Assembly (NCBI GenBank): GCA_030549495.1
Contig: JAUIRK010000952.1
Coordinates: 124,001-188,000, forward strand
Direction of reading: 5' to 3'
DNA from: Nectonema munidae
Taxonomy: Eukaryota; Nematomorpha; Nectonematoida; Nectonematidae
DNA length: 64,000 nt
The notes under the pieces were generated by a model. That model searched no databases and was not told the origin of the DNA. It saw only the letters and a program-made list of their open reading frames with translations. Below are positions 10,844 to 23,295 of the stretch, one piece after another. A program made the translations under genes and the position numbers. The stretch's first letter is position 1, and each line of letters begins with the position of its first letter.

Positions 10844-13559
10844 TTATAGAAGAAGATGAAAGTCTCCTAGATTGTTAGAATATTTATTGTAGAACATCTT
10901 TGTCATGTTTGGCAAATTGGCGACGCCATCAAATATTGTATGACGTTGTAATTCTTAGATGTCACCCATTTTCAAAAAAAATTTTACTTCATTTTTGAGT
11001 AATACGAACTCTGTTTATAACTGTTTTCTTTACCTTAAAGTGGAAAACATATATAATAATGGCAGATCGTGCAGTAAAATAACTTTTATACACTTCAAAT
11101 CAACGATTCCTACTTAGATGAACTTTTTTTTCATATTTCTATTTAAAAAATTTTTGATTCTAAAAAGAAATTATCTAAAAGAATTATCCAACCAGAATTT
11201 GTCCATTCAAGATTCGTTCATCTGGGGTGACACGTTGCCAGGACTGGGCCTTTGGTAGTTTCGATAGGTGTCCGGCACTATTTATTCCCCTAAAATTTAA
11301 AAGCGAATATAAATCTATCTGCCTTGATCAAATGTTGCAATTTTTTTTCGCAAACATTCTCTACAGGCTTCAAATTTTTAATGACTTTTAAGCTTCTGAG
11401 AATGTGAGATTTTATTTTTTTGAAACAAATCCACTCCATTTTTTATTTTTAGTTTTGTCATGATGACGTCATATGGGTATCAGGTTAGAAATGTTCGATC
11501 TTGAAGATATCGTGTTTGGACAAGTTTGGCAGCTTGAGTAAATACGTTGTCTACAGGCATACTAATGTGTCGGCAAAGCTCGGTTACGAAGTCGGTAGAA
11601 AAATTTCCGATTCCAAGTAATTACAAAAACCCGACTCTGACACCAAATACTTAAAAAAATCCGAAATACTTAAAAATTTTTAAATATTTGTTTGCAAAAA
11701 TTAAACTAAAAAAATTAAAAAAATCATACTCAGACTCCTAAATTTTAGATTACTTTTAAGCTAAAGAAATTATAATTTTTAAATGATTTTTTTAAATAAG
11801 TTTTTTTTTTAGATTTAAAATTATTTAAAATAATAATTAATGAATTAAAAAATATTTATTTTAATTAGTTAAATGTTAAATTAATTTTTTTTGTTTGTAA
11901 AATTTGTTTAAAATTAATTTGTCATTTTAAATGACATAAAAAAGGGTAAAATTTGAATTAAATGAAAAAATCTTACGGTTGTACAATAAGGAGCACTCTT
12001 TTTTGGCTTTAGAATTAGACGTTCTAATATTGAGACTTAAAGCTAATCAATTTTGTTTGATGTTTACGAGAAAATATAGCAAAATCTTTTTATTATTGAA
12101 TATTGAGTGTTGTTCACCTTACCAAGCTTACTATAGCTTTAAAAAGTTTATTTTCTATTTATCTTTCAATATATTTGTCAAGTTAAATGTGTTATAACAT
12201 GCCAAGCTTGAATTTGTTTTTTTATTAATTTGATCGTCTGTGTGATTCATTTGAAAGAAGTTCTTCAACATAATTAGTGCGGGATCTAGTTAGATTTTGT
12301 AAAATGTTTTAACTCCGTGAAATTTTAGGCTCATTATAATTTGGTATAAAAGCTATTTCACGAATAGAATTTTCTTTTCGATAAAATAATTGTCTTGGTC
12401 ACCTATGAAAGTTTTCAATTTAAAAATATCCAGCTTATCAGTAAGAATAATATGATTTAATTTATTTGAGGTATATGAGTTTAATTTAATTTAAAAAAAA
12501 TGACATTTTAAAAGTTTTTATCCATATTATGAAAGTTTAAACCCAATCTAAAAATGTATGTTCAAATTGCAAAAAAAATAAAAGCTAATTGCAAAAGGAT
12601 GTAACTGAATCACAAAAGAGTAGTGCTTTATTGCACGATGTATCTAAAAATAATAAAGGAAAGAGATTTATTTTTTTTAATTCTTCAGTTTGACAAGCAG
12701 TTTATATTGTCATTTCTGTAGATATTATATTTTTGGGTCACACTTTTTACCGGAAGATACCCATTTAACCCGAATAACCTCAAAAAACATTTTAAAAATA
12801 TTCAACCACTATAAATCTGCAAAATCTGTAGTGAAAAAAAACTTAAAAAAAAACCATTTAAAGATAAACCAAAAGATATTAAAAAAATCAAAAATCAGTA
12901 AAAAAAATTTTAATGTAAATCTTTAAAGCTGAAAAATTAATTAAGAAAAAATACTTTTTTTCTTTTTTTTTAATTAAATTTTAAGATATTAAAATAAAAA
13001 AAAATATTTAAAAATGCCATAGCTATAAAACAAATTTGTGAAAATTGTATTTAAAAAAAATCTACTGAAAGATAAAAACTTCACCGAAAAAATGCAAATA
13101 TCTTTTGTTTTCTAATGGTTATGTTTTTCATCTTTCAATAGTTTTTTTTTCAATAATTTTTCAATACAGATTTATAGTGTTTAAATGTTTTTTGTACTTT
13201 TTTACTAAATTTTTTTTAATAAATTTTGGTGTCTTCTGGTATCTTTAGGTTTCTTCCGGCGAAGAATTTTTAGCGCCAAATAATTTGAACAATTTGAACT
13301 CCTAGTTAAACAAAATTGCAATATGATTAGACTGCGCTGGAAAAAGGTGAATCAAAAATTTCCTATGCCACCCCCCCCCCTTCCAATAATTTTCAATTTT
13401 CTGGATTATATATCTTTTTATAGTATTTATTGGACTTCTTTGTCTTCTGGGAAGATTTTTGATATTACTTTTCTTGTTTTAAGGTTAAGTCTTAGAATGC
13501 ATATTTAAAATATTTTTTTCCAATCTATTCTTTTATTATAATAAATTTTGAAAATTATA

Positions 13560-13613
13560 AAAAAAAAAAGTTCCCCCCCCCCCCCGAAAATTTTGAGAAT
13601 GTGGACCCCTAAT
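13560..13613 (-). repeat. GGGGCGCACAT repeat family, end 1
   Basis: A poly-C run followed by GAAAATTTTGAGAATGTGGA and CCCCT is the inverse of ends seen at 19940-19975, 21786-21815 and 22446-22485, where GGGGCGCACATC-type ends are followed by TCAAAATTTT-like sequence. Sequence internal to this copy (13390-13520) is shared with 18420-18530. It is probably a non-autonomous DNA transposon family, but I cannot assign its superfamily. Confidence 0.4.
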
Positions 13614-14796
13614 ATATATATATATATATAGGCTGCCCATATTTTTTGTGACAAAAATGGTACGTGGATATTAGGCAGAATGAACGATGAAAATTTGGCA
13701 TTTTTTCAGGCTTCGGCAACCAATAAAATATAATACTTCTAACGTTAAATCACTAAAACTCAATAAAATACATTTAACGGCACACGCTCAGAAACACATT
13801 CATTCATTTTTGTCCGTGATTGAGAAAAGATTAAAAAAAAATTTTGTTTAAAAAGACTAAAATTTGTAATTAGTCTAATCACATCGTAACACATTTTGCA
13901 ATGCTACTCCGAGTAGATAAGTTATTCATCACATAATTTGAGTTGTATGGAAGTTAAAAATAGAAAAAGAAAACAAAATTAAGCCGCACATTAAATAATT
14001 ATTAGCATTGAGCACAAGTTTGCAAACTTACTTGAAATAAAGCAACGTCTACAAAAATTCGCAAATGATATGTTCATTTTTGGTGATTTGGCAATTCGGA
14101 TAAATCTCCCTTCGGCAAAATATCCTGTCACGACGATAACAGGACTTTTTATAAGAACTGCCGCAAAAAAATACATTTTTGAAAAGCGAAGCTTAGTTGA
14201 AGGTAAAAATTCAAAACAAACTTTTATATAGTATATATAATAATACACCAAAAAACTTCATTATGGATGCTTTTAAATAAACTACTAAAACAACTACAGA
14301 TCTTATAAGTTTGCTATACTATTTTGCTATGATAAAGAACTCAAATCGAATAAATAAATGGAACTTTAGCGTTGAAAACAACGGTACATCTCGTCATCCT
14401 AAATATATACATAAAATAGTGTTAGTTGCAAAGCTTTATGAGTATTTTTGATATCACAGCGCGATTCTGTTGATAAAGACATTTGGAAATACGTTTAAGT
14501 TCTAGGGTCAAGAGCTTTTTAACTTGACAAAATTTGAGTGAATTGATCTCCACCTTTTAGAAATTTAAATAGAATTTGGCAGCTCTAAAATCAGAGATAG
14601 TGCTCTCTCTTCTCTTGGATCAATTTTCCATTTTTGTTATGAATTTAAGCCTCATTTCTCTTTCCTTTGAGGTTTTGAGAGTTTTAAATTAAGTGCATTC
14701 ATGAAAATAAATCATTTACAAATCAAACGCTGATCAAAGATCTTTTTAACGATGACATTTTTAAACACTTTTTCTTTTGTATTGATTTTGTTTTTT

Positions 14797-14797
<1 letters not shown>

Positions 14798-14827
<30 letters not shown>
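14798..14827 (+). repeat. GT dinucleotide microsatellite
   Basis: About fifteen GT units without interruption. Confidence 0.9.
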
Positions 14828-14830
<3 letters not shown>

Positions 14831-15059
14831 CATCATCATCAACTCATCATTTGTATCATCTCGATTATTTTAGATTTTAAAAGTTATGGCGTCGTTTTTG
14901 TCACGGTAGGGATGAGGACTCTTGGATGAAAACTTTTGAAACATTCTTTTGCCTTTAAATTACAATTTAAAATAATTAAAAAAAAGATTAGTTTTTTTGA
15001 GAAATTTAATTTAAAAAACACGAATTAAAAAAACGAACTTAAATTGGAAAAGGACGAAT

Positions 15060-15186
15060 TTAACCGGTTAACGACCAAAATAATCAGACGATGTCCAATG
15101 TAAAGCAGAAGATTTGTATTAAAAAGTATTAATAAATGCAGACGATTCACATTTTTGTAAAGTCGACTGTCGTCAATAACGGTTAA
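15060..15186 (+). mobile_element. Family B piggyBac-type MITE (B1)
   Basis: This is the reference description for family B. TTAA at both ends is followed by CC(C)GTTAACGACC-type termini. The interior has AATCAGACGATRTC, TGTAAAGCAGAAGATTTGTA and GCAGACGATT, then TTTTTGTAAAGTCGAC. Termini differ from family A but the CAGACGAT motifs are shared. This copy has a slightly decayed left end (TTAACCGGTTAACGACC) and TTAA at 15183-15186. Confidence 0.8.
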
Positions 15187-16306
15187 AACAAAAATGGAAA
15201 AATATGAAATGGAGCATTGATGACTTTCATGTTAAAAAATAGTAAATCCTTATGAGGTCTTTTGATACAGAGGGAACCTAAAACTAAAAATGCAGTTCTT
15301 ACATAAATAATATAATCGAAATTAAATTAATTTTTTGAAATATAAAAATTTGAGATTTTTCTTTACCTATAATAATTCTAGATTTAAAATTGAGTTAACT
15401 TGTTATCGATCAAAGTGAACTTTGCAAAAATAAAAATGGTCAACCTTTTTTAAAACGCATTTTCTTAACCAATCAAATTACGGGAGAACGCAACCAATCA
15501 TTTTGAATTTCTTGAATGAATTTTCACTATTCAAATGAACTTCACAAAATCTTCCATCTGATAGGCTTGATAAAATCGACTTATTTAAAATTATTTGTGC
15601 TGAATAAATTGTTTACTCTATTCCGGTTTACTTGGTATAAAAATTGTTTTTTGGTTTATTTTTTTTTGTAGAGACTGAAGAGTTGGCACAACATGTAAAG
15701 TTGAATATTCAAGTTAAAGGAATTTCATAAAAATATATACACAAAATTTCCAAAATCGAAAAATCTTTTTTCGGGCAACAAACTAAATATTAAATTTATA
15801 AAGATTCCTAAACAACAAAGATAGAAAATAATAAGGCATTTGGACGAGATGAGTTTTTTCAGAATAGCAATATGAATTTGAAATTCCAAAAAATGCTGCA
15901 AAATATCTTGTTTCAGAATTCGAAGTCACAAACTACACGAGATACTAAGACAAAGTAAAAAAAATTCAAGCATACCCGCTTTAATTCTATATGATATTTT
16001 CTATAAAATATATTTTTTAATGTTTTCAAGCTATTTTGCAGATGAGCGCCAGTGGAAGCATTTTTCGGAATGTAATTGCTTCCAAAGGTTTAAACCTGAT
16101 TGATTTTTATATACACTCTAATCAAGTATTAAAATTTTTCGTAGGAAAATCAAATTCTGAGTATTAAATGTTTCTAAATTTTGAGATGCTTTGTTTAAAA
16201 TTTTTTGAATGTCATGATTATGAATCCAAACGGTATGCATAGAAAGTCCTTCTATACTTTTCAACAAATTTGCACAAATATTGCAATGCCGAAAAATCCT
16301 CTATAC

Positions 16307-16585
16307 CAGGCTTCTTCAAACCAGGACTGATTTTGGGCCCTGAGAAAAATGGTCTGGGCCTGATTACTTTGACTACAAAGGTTAAAAGTTTTTGAATTGA
16401 ATGAAAACAACAACGAATATGTCATAAATATACTTATATTTGAATATATTTTGACATTGTAATCTATCATGATTATTCTATTTTTATATGTTGTATGGTT
16501 TTACCCTTAATTAAAATTTTTAGGGCCTAGAGTTCATTTCAATGTAATTTTGGGCCGGAATGTAAGAAAAGGTTGAAGAACCCTG
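16307..16585. mobile_element. hAT-type MITE
   Basis: It starts CAGGCTTCTTCAAACC and ends GGTTGAAGAACCCTG, an imperfect terminal inverted repeat of the hAT type. Internal GGGCCTG/GGGCC patches are also placed symmetrically. The flanking octamers (CTCTATAC and ATCTATGG) match at five of eight positions, consistent with an old target duplication. It has no coding capacity. Confidence 0.75.
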
Positions 16586-16936
16586 ATCTATGGGAATAAT
16601 TATCACGTGCAAATAAACAGATTATTTTGTACTTTTTTTGTGAGATTAAAAATAAAAATAGATATTTGCCTTTTATAAAAATTTGAAGGAAAATAAAAAA
16701 ATGGTGAAAGTAAGTAAATAAACTTTTTTGCACAAAACAAATAGAATATAAATTCTATAACTGGGGCAAATAAAGGAAAAGAAGAACTTGAAGCAAATTT
16801 AACCCCCTCCCCTCCCAACAGTGGCGTAGCTATCTTTAATTCCGGTAGGGCGGATGCAAATTTAGGCACCTTTCAAAATTTCAAATAACACTTTAAAACG
16901 CTCAAACTTGAAAATGAAGTAGTTGTATACGTATGG

Positions 16937-17051
16937 TAAAGGTAAAGGTAGGCTTATGTCAAACTATGAACAAATTGGTATCGATGAGGAATCGAACCCA
17001 GAGGCTTTCGTGCTGAGTCCATCATCTCAACCAACCTGCCATGCCACCCAC
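16937..17051 (-). mobile_element. tRNA-derived SINE, family S3
   Basis: On the minus strand it reads GTGGGTGGCATGGCAGGTTG, then a box-B-like GGGTTCGATTCC, a short body, and a 3' tail of about two TTTACC units. It is flanked by the identical 10-mer ATACGTATGG (16927-16936 and 17052-17061), a LINE-type target site duplication. The tRNA resemblance is partial, so a retroposed SINE is much likelier than a tRNA gene. Confidence 0.8.
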
Positions 17052-18379
17052 ATACGTATGGAAAATTGGAATGAAAGGTGTAGCAAATTATCATTATTAC
17101 ATTTCATTATATATTATAATCACTACTACTTTTTAAACATTTACATCTTCTACATTCAGTACTTGAATGTTAGATAAGGACTCGTGGAGTCCCAAAATCT
17201 GGCCAATAAAACTTTACTCTTTTTTTTTATTACATATTATTATTATCGAATAACTCCATTAAATTTTAACTCCAATATTTTGAAGGTGTTATGCGTTTTT
17301 CAATCCTAGGAGATGACGAGAAGGAGGTGGTGTTAAAATCTTCAAATTTTAGCCATAAAACTTTCAATTCTATTTTGCATTTTGAACCAAATAGAACTAA
17401 AAAATAGTGTATTCCAGATTGATGCTCGAGTAAAAGGTTTGCCTTCGTGCTATACTAATTATTATTATGGCGTCTATCCCTTAGTAGTTTGAAGAAAAAC
17501 GCAAGGCAGTAGTAGTGGTGATGATGAAGAAAATGAAATATAATAATAAAATTAAATCGTTGGTGCATCATCTATCTATAAGATTAAATATTAATGCTTC
17601 ATCGATTTCTTCCTCCTCAAAATAATGGCAAATCACGAACGATGAGAAAAGAAATTTGTGTTGTACTGTTCCTTACTCTATATCTATCTCCTCTTACTTA
17701 TCTCTCTATCCCTTTCTCCCTTGAACATGACTTAAAATTTTGCTACAAGTTCAATGCTAGAGAAACAACTCATTATATTCCATGCTTTGTCAGAGTTTTT
17801 GACAATTGAATAATATTTTGATTGTTGACTTATCCCACATTCTACTTTTAAAAGCTAATAGCAAAAGTAATGTGTACTTTTAACACGAAACGAGATTCAA
17901 ATAATTTGATATATTTCTTTTAGATTAATTGAGAGCTATGAAAAAATTTTAAAACAATCTAAATAGTAAATTATGAAAAATAAATAAATGTTCATTTAAC
18001 CTAATTATTTTATTTCCAAATGAATCAATCCTAAGTTACATCATTTGTGACAAGTTTTAAAAAATTGTTTCGATTTTGGATAGAGTAAAAATTCAGCAAA
18101 ACTTCGTTCAAATTTTTAGTCAAATCCGGTTAAAACAACGTTTTTTACGAACTAAAATGAACCGTTTGCCTTTGATATAAAAAATTGTGTCTAACGAATT
18201 GAACGATGTTCGAAAAATGAAAGAAAAGATGAAAAACTTATCGTAGGAGAAACTATTCATTTCAAAAACTGAATTTTAAAATATTTTTGATAAAAAATTT
18301 AAAAAAAGGGGCTATTGAAGAAATAAAAAAAAATGAAATAAATCAAGGGATAATTCTTTGTGAAAAATTTAATCTGAAA

Positions 18380-18530
18380 CCAGGGGCGCACATCAGGATG
18401 GGGGAGGGGTGGGGAGACGCTCAATTATATACTTTTTTTATAGTATTTAAAAGACTTGTTTGTCTTGTGAGTAGATTTTCCATATTACTTTTCTTGCTTT
18501 AAAAGGTTAAGTCTGAGAATGAAGGTTTAA
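18380..18530 (+). repeat. GGGGCGCACAT repeat family, copy 2
   Basis: It begins CAGGGGCGCACATCAGGA, and its interior (TTTATAGTATTTAAAAGACT, then TATTACTTTTCTTGCTTTAA and GGTTAAGTCTGAGAATG) is clearly related to 13410-13500. The right end is not resolved. It may be a hAT-like MITE. Confidence 0.45.
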
Positions 18531-18807
18531 AATCTCATTTTTCATTAATTTTCACTTCATTGATATACTAATGCAAACTTGAGCTATATTTGATCAGAGG
18601 AAGGAATGTTACCAGTAATTTGAATAAGAGTCCTATATTTTTAAGAGGGGCGTATATTTTTATAGCACACAAATAAGAACTCTATAATTTAAAGCTAAAA
18701 AGGTTTATCCCTATTAATTACTGTATATTCGTTTTATTTAATGCTTTCGTTTTTTATCATTATTGTTTTTTAAAACTCTTTGCCCCAAGCTACATCGTTA
18801 ATCATTT

Positions 18808-18985
18808 CTGAGCCTCAATGGTTGTTAGGGTGTACCTCTCAGCTTAACACTTGAAGGTGATTGGTTCGATCCCAAAGGCTCCCGACTCTTAAAAACAAAT
18901 TCACAAAAACTGTGATTAACCATCTTAAGCATAATGCGAACATATAACGGCTGAAAGTGCTTTGATATCTCCAACCAACCAACCC
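18808..18985 (+). mobile_element. tRNA-derived SINE, family S2
   Basis: A tRNA-like head (TCAATGGTTGTTAGGGTGTA, box B GGTTCGATCCC) is followed by a body containing ATAACGGCTGAAAGTGCTTT and a CCAA-repeat tail. The flanks carry the same TTAATCATTT (18798-18807 and 18986-18995), a direct target duplication. It is therefore a complete retroposed unit, distinct in body and tail from S1 and S3. Confidence 0.85.
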
Positions 18986-21160
18986 TTAATCATTTTGTGT
19001 TTAAAAAAGCAGACTGTCGGCAAAAATTTACTTTTTAAAAATTTTAAGTGCTCAATAAATTATTTATTTTAGTGTTCACCTCTTTGTTTGGAATAGTTAA
19101 AAATGCTTTCATACTTTGCTTAGAATTTTTGTTAATAAAACTTAGTACAAATAATAACATTTTCATGGGATTTTTAGCGTATAACTTAGGGATTGGAATA
19201 GCTTTAAATTTAAAGTTTTTAGAATATTTCTTCCAAAAATTTTAAACCTTTAATTTCGATTTAAAAAAGCCAAATTTAAATTCACGGGAACACACCTGAA
19301 ATTCATAGACACCCTTATCCTAAATATATTTTCAAATAATTTACTTAACTGACTGAATATATGTGTTGTGTAGGTAGAATATGAAGATCATATAAATTGA
19401 TTCTTTGTTTTTCTGTGTTAATAATCAAGCTAACACTTCAGAACACAAAGGCTTATGTTCCTCTTCCCCACATGACGTTATTGCAAGTAAAACCAAATGT
19501 CAAGTATGAGTCGTCATTGATTTTTTAAGTCATTAAGAAAAATAAATATTTACATCTATAAAATTGGGTCTGAAAAGCAATAAAAGAATAAAAATAGCAC
19601 TCAATTCAAAGACTAACTTATTTATTCTTTTTAAATGTGACTTATTGGCAAATGACCCAATGTGGGTGCACTGTTTTGCGAAAAACGATTCACTCAGTGT
19701 CGCCTTCTCGATCCCCATGGAATTTCTTCGCGGCACCGCGGACTCCAGTTTGAAAACCAGTGAGCTAGAAGGTTAATACAGCCAGAATTACAAACAAGGT
19801 AATTTGGCTGTATAAATCTGTGCAGTTGTGGTGGGATTGAGAGCTTACAGTGCAAGTATAATGTCGGGTAATAATGGTTGTGATATATTCATTGGAGAAA
19901 AATTCTTTTATAATAAATTTTGAAAAATTATATAAAAAAAAAAGTTCGCCCCTTAAAATTTTGAAGATGTGCGGCAAAACAGAAGAGGTAAACAGAAGAG
20001 TTTTGACAGAAGAGGTCAAAACATTAAACACAACAAAATGAAAAATTTTAATTCACATAAATTTGCAAAAAGACGAAATAGAATTTAAAATGGCATGCAA
20101 TGCCATTATTATAAATGTTTATCATTTTGGTAAGGAATTTCAGATTGCATTATCCTTTTTAACAAGAAGCTCTTATTTTTTTCATTTTGTTATTACTTCA
20201 TTTGTTGAACTTCATGGTTCTCGATCCGCCAGTGCTCGATCATCATCACACAAACAACATGATCATCAACAAGTACATCATCAGATCAAGATAAAATATT
20301 AGCATATCGATTTTCATTATTTCTCACGCAATGTTTATTGTGTTTTGAACGGCACAAATTATTACTATTATTATTAATATCATTATTATCGCCATCTTTA
20401 TTATTGGATGTGTCGGTGTTGTAATATCAAAATCTATAAAAGTTGAAAAAAAAGAGAACAAAATTTTTCCAAGCAAATTCAATTAAAACCAAGGCCACTA
20501 CCGCTTTTCCATGGCAAATTTTCCCACTGATGCATCATAATCTCACTTTTCTTTACAAATTGCTTTGTGTGTGTGTGTGTGCTTCCAACACACCGATCTT
20601 CAAAAAGATGAGCAAATCAAATTTCCTCACTCCAACCACAATTTACTTTTTCCATGTCCATTTTTTACATTTGTACTCAGAAAGGAATTAAGCGTTTTTC
20701 GTAAGCAAGGCCAGTTATACATTCTCAAAAAGGATATCATACGTACGTATACACCTCTTCAAAAAAGTGGAGTTCAATTTGTCAGAATGAATCGAATATC
20801 AGTTGCATTTCCTTTGAAGATTTATTAATTAAGCCTAATTGCTGTTTTTTAAGAGATAGACATTTTGCTTTACCAAGCTAAAAGTATTAACTCGATGATA
20901 TAGAGATAATATGAGTCGGAAAAAAATCCGACTCACATTCTAAGTGATGTACCTTCGGAATCGGCATTTGCATTCGTAAATTTTCCGAACATTACCGATC
21001 ATTTGAGCTGAGCGAATAAGTATTTAATGATAAGTAGAGCGATTCCACATTGCGTTTCCTTCCTAAGTTTCATTAGATACCGGTTCCGACTGCGCCAACC
21101 TGAGAATATAAGTATTGTCATTATTATGTCACCTCGGAAAGCATACAATGTACAAGCAAT

Positions 21161-21465
21161 TATATCTATACCATTGTTACTTTTAAAATATCTTTTTTTA
21201 CTTCTAGATTGTCTTTTTTTACTTCTAGATTGTCTTTTTTCAATTCTAGATTGTCTTTTTTCAATTCTAGATTGTCTTTTTTAAAATTGTAAATTGTCTT
21301 TATTAAATTCTAAGCGCTCTTTCTAAAATGCAAAATAAAATTGAAAAAAGAGTATTTATATTTGAAAAAATACAATTTAGTACTTTAAAAAAAGACAAAT
21401 TAGATTTGAAAAAATACAATTTCGAACTAAAAAAAGAAAATTTACAAGTAAAAATGGTATATCAT
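21161..21465. repeat. Palindromic element built of 20-bp tandem units
   Basis: The outer arms TATACCATTGTTACTTTTAA (from 21167) and the inverse around AAGTAAAAATGGTATA (from 21447) pair with each other. The left half then repeats a T-rich unit of about 20 bp (TTTTTTACTTCTAGATTGTC and variants, 21186-21302). The right half carries A-rich complements of the same unit. No coding potential is seen. It looks like a foldback/MITE whose subterminal repeats have expanded. Confidence 0.65.
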
Positions 21466-21667
21466 TCTATCACATCAACGGTTAAATGACAAACGTTGAA
21501 ATTAATTGGGAATAAAAGCGTTGGCGCTTTTAAAAGTAAAAAAAAAAATTATTTGTAAGTTTCATTTATATAAATCAGCAAAAAGAGTTTATTTTAGAAT
21601 ATAAAATATTTTTAAATTCAAAACGAGGCGCAGAATTTATTTGTATTAAATTTTTTTAAGGATAGTC

Positions 21668-21741
21668 ACGATTCGGAATCGAACCTAGATCCTCTGGATC
21701 AAGACCCAACGCTTCTACCACAAAGCCATCTGCCGACTAAT
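21668..21741 (-). mobile_element. tRNA-like SINE head, family S4
   Basis: The minus strand reads GTCGGCAGATGGCTTTGTGG, then TAGAAGC, and later GGTTCGATTCC, giving box-A-like and box-B-like sites spaced as in a tRNA. The acceptor ends do not pair convincingly and there is no clean tRNA 3' end, so I treat it as a SINE head or tRNA relic. Confidence 0.5.
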
Positions 21742-21785
21742 AAAATAAATCATAAATAAAAATTTAATGTAGAGGCTAAACTATA

Positions 21786-21815
21786 AGGCGCACATCCTTA
21801 AAATTAATAGAGGGG
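21786..21815 (+). repeat. GGGGCGCACAT-type repeat end
   Basis: GGCGCACATCCTTAAAATTA is followed by AGAGGGGGC, a copy of the end seen at 22446-22485 and, inverted, at 13560-13613. Confidence 0.4.
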
Positions 21816-22445
21816 GCAAACTTCTTAAGTTTGAACGAATTTGGGACTCAAAGTTTTTTCGATTTCCCTAATATAATTGGTCAATCCTCATTTATTACAA
21901 ACTATAATTTATCTCTATGGATTAAAAAAAAGTATTGTGAAAAAGATAGCAAACAAATTTTTTTCTACGTGTATCCATTTTTTCGAAACCCAGGAAATAA
22001 TGGTTGGAAGACAAATTTTCAGCATCATAAGTTGTATTGACTTGATTAATTTATAACAGGGGCGGAGAAGGCTAAGTGGGTTATGTTTCTGTTTTCACAT
22101 AATCTCATATTGGATTACCGGCTAGCCTTTTTCTCAGTATAGACATTCTAAAATCAAGATTGTGGGCATGTATATATAAGTTTGAGATAAGAATGAGGTT
22201 GTCTATGGGCTCTTACGCATGGCCTAGCTTTGATACTCAACACACAACAGATTCAAGTGTGCATAAAAGTAGTATATTTAAAAAGAGGGTTAATTGAAAT
22301 ATATATATTTGGAGGCTTCATTTTTTTGCAAAATTTGTACATACTTTGACTTTTAAAAAAAACACCATAAAAACTTAATTTCCTGAATTACGGCAAAATC
22401 AATCGAAAAAAACTAATCATTACAGTACTCCTACATATCTACATC

Positions 22446-22485
22446 AGGGGTTGCACATCCTCAAAAAATTATTGAGGGGGCGAAA
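22446..22485 (+). repeat. GGGGCGCACAT-type repeat end
   Basis: CAGGGGTTGCACATCCTCAA is followed by an A/T stretch and GAGGGGGCGAAATTTT. It is the same terminal motif as the copies at 21786 and 18380. Confidence 0.4.
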
Positions 22486-22641
22486 TTTTTTTTGTCAATT
22501 TTCAAAATTACTGGTCTGGAAATACCACGGGAGACCAAATATTGAAGCAATCCTTTAAACTGGAGTGTATTCAGCGCATACATAAATTTATAAGACTACT
22601 TACTTTTCCTAGTTGTAACTAATGCATTACTTCTGTTTCCT

Positions 22642-22770
22642 TTAACTCGTTAACGGACAGAGTCGACTTTACAAAAATAAAATCGTCTGCGTTTATCAAT
22701 GCTCTTTTTAATACAAATCTTTTGCTTTACATTAGATATCGTCTGATTATTCTGATCGTTAACAGGTTAA
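22642..22770 (-). mobile_element. Family B piggyBac-type MITE (B2)
   Basis: TTAA sites are at 22642 and 22767. It is inverse relative to B1: GTCGACTTTACAAAAATAAA, ATCGTCTGCGTTTATCAATG, then GATATCGTCTGATTATTCTG and a GTTAACAGG end. Nearly full length. Confidence 0.85.
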
Positions 22771-23100
22771 TCAGCATCGGGAATTCTCAAGCCGAGCAGG
22801 AAGAGAGAAATGAGACTTTCATTTTCAAATATTTCTTTAAATTTTAAATAAGCACTTTGAGAAAAGAGTATTTCTTGCTTTCCTTTTGCTGTAAAAAACA
22901 ACAAAAATGCGTCTTTTCTCAAACACTAGAGTCTCGAGTATATTCCCCAAAGTCTCTTTCAGTGGTGGGATACGAACGGTACAAAATTACACACGTAAAA
23001 AACTAAGCTACGATTTCAATTGTTTTATACCTTTTCAAATTTAGGAGATGAGGATAAAAGCTATGTTCTTACTTCCGATTATAATATCTAATTTTACATA

Positions 23101-23238
23101 TTAACCCATTTAAGGCCAAGCAAAGCAGACGATATCTAAAAAAACGCAGACGATTTATATTCAAAGTCATTGAAAAAAGCAGACGAAGATGAAATTACTT
23201 ATGTTCCAAAATAGGAACATTGGCCGTAAATGGGTAAA
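23101..23238 (+). mobile_element. Family A MITE (A2)
   Basis: It starts TTAACCCATTTAAGGCCAAG and keeps all internal motifs and the CCAAAATAGG palindrome. The right end reads ATGGGTAAAAT, so the right TTAA has lost a T. The same defect occurs in A3, which shows common descent of the two right halves. Confidence 0.85.
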
Positions 23239-23295
23239 ATGTTTTATTTCTAATTTCTTCTCCAAATAAACTTACGATTTAAAAATATTATATTA
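23239..23295 (+). repeat. Spacer unit of the A2-A3-A4 array, first copy
   Basis: The sequence from ATGTTTTATTTCTAATTTCT to TTTAAAAATATTATATT recurs at 24489-24545. This first copy is split by the Helitron-like element; its remainder resumes at 24329 (AATAGAAACTATCTTGATG). Confidence 0.85.

Noticed and set aside
16937-17051. Possible tRNA gene
   Set aside because: Box-B-like sequence is present, but the flanking 10-bp duplications and TTTACC tail mark a SINE.
21668-21741. Possible tRNA gene
   Set aside because: The acceptor stem does not pair convincingly; kept only as a tRNA-like SINE head.
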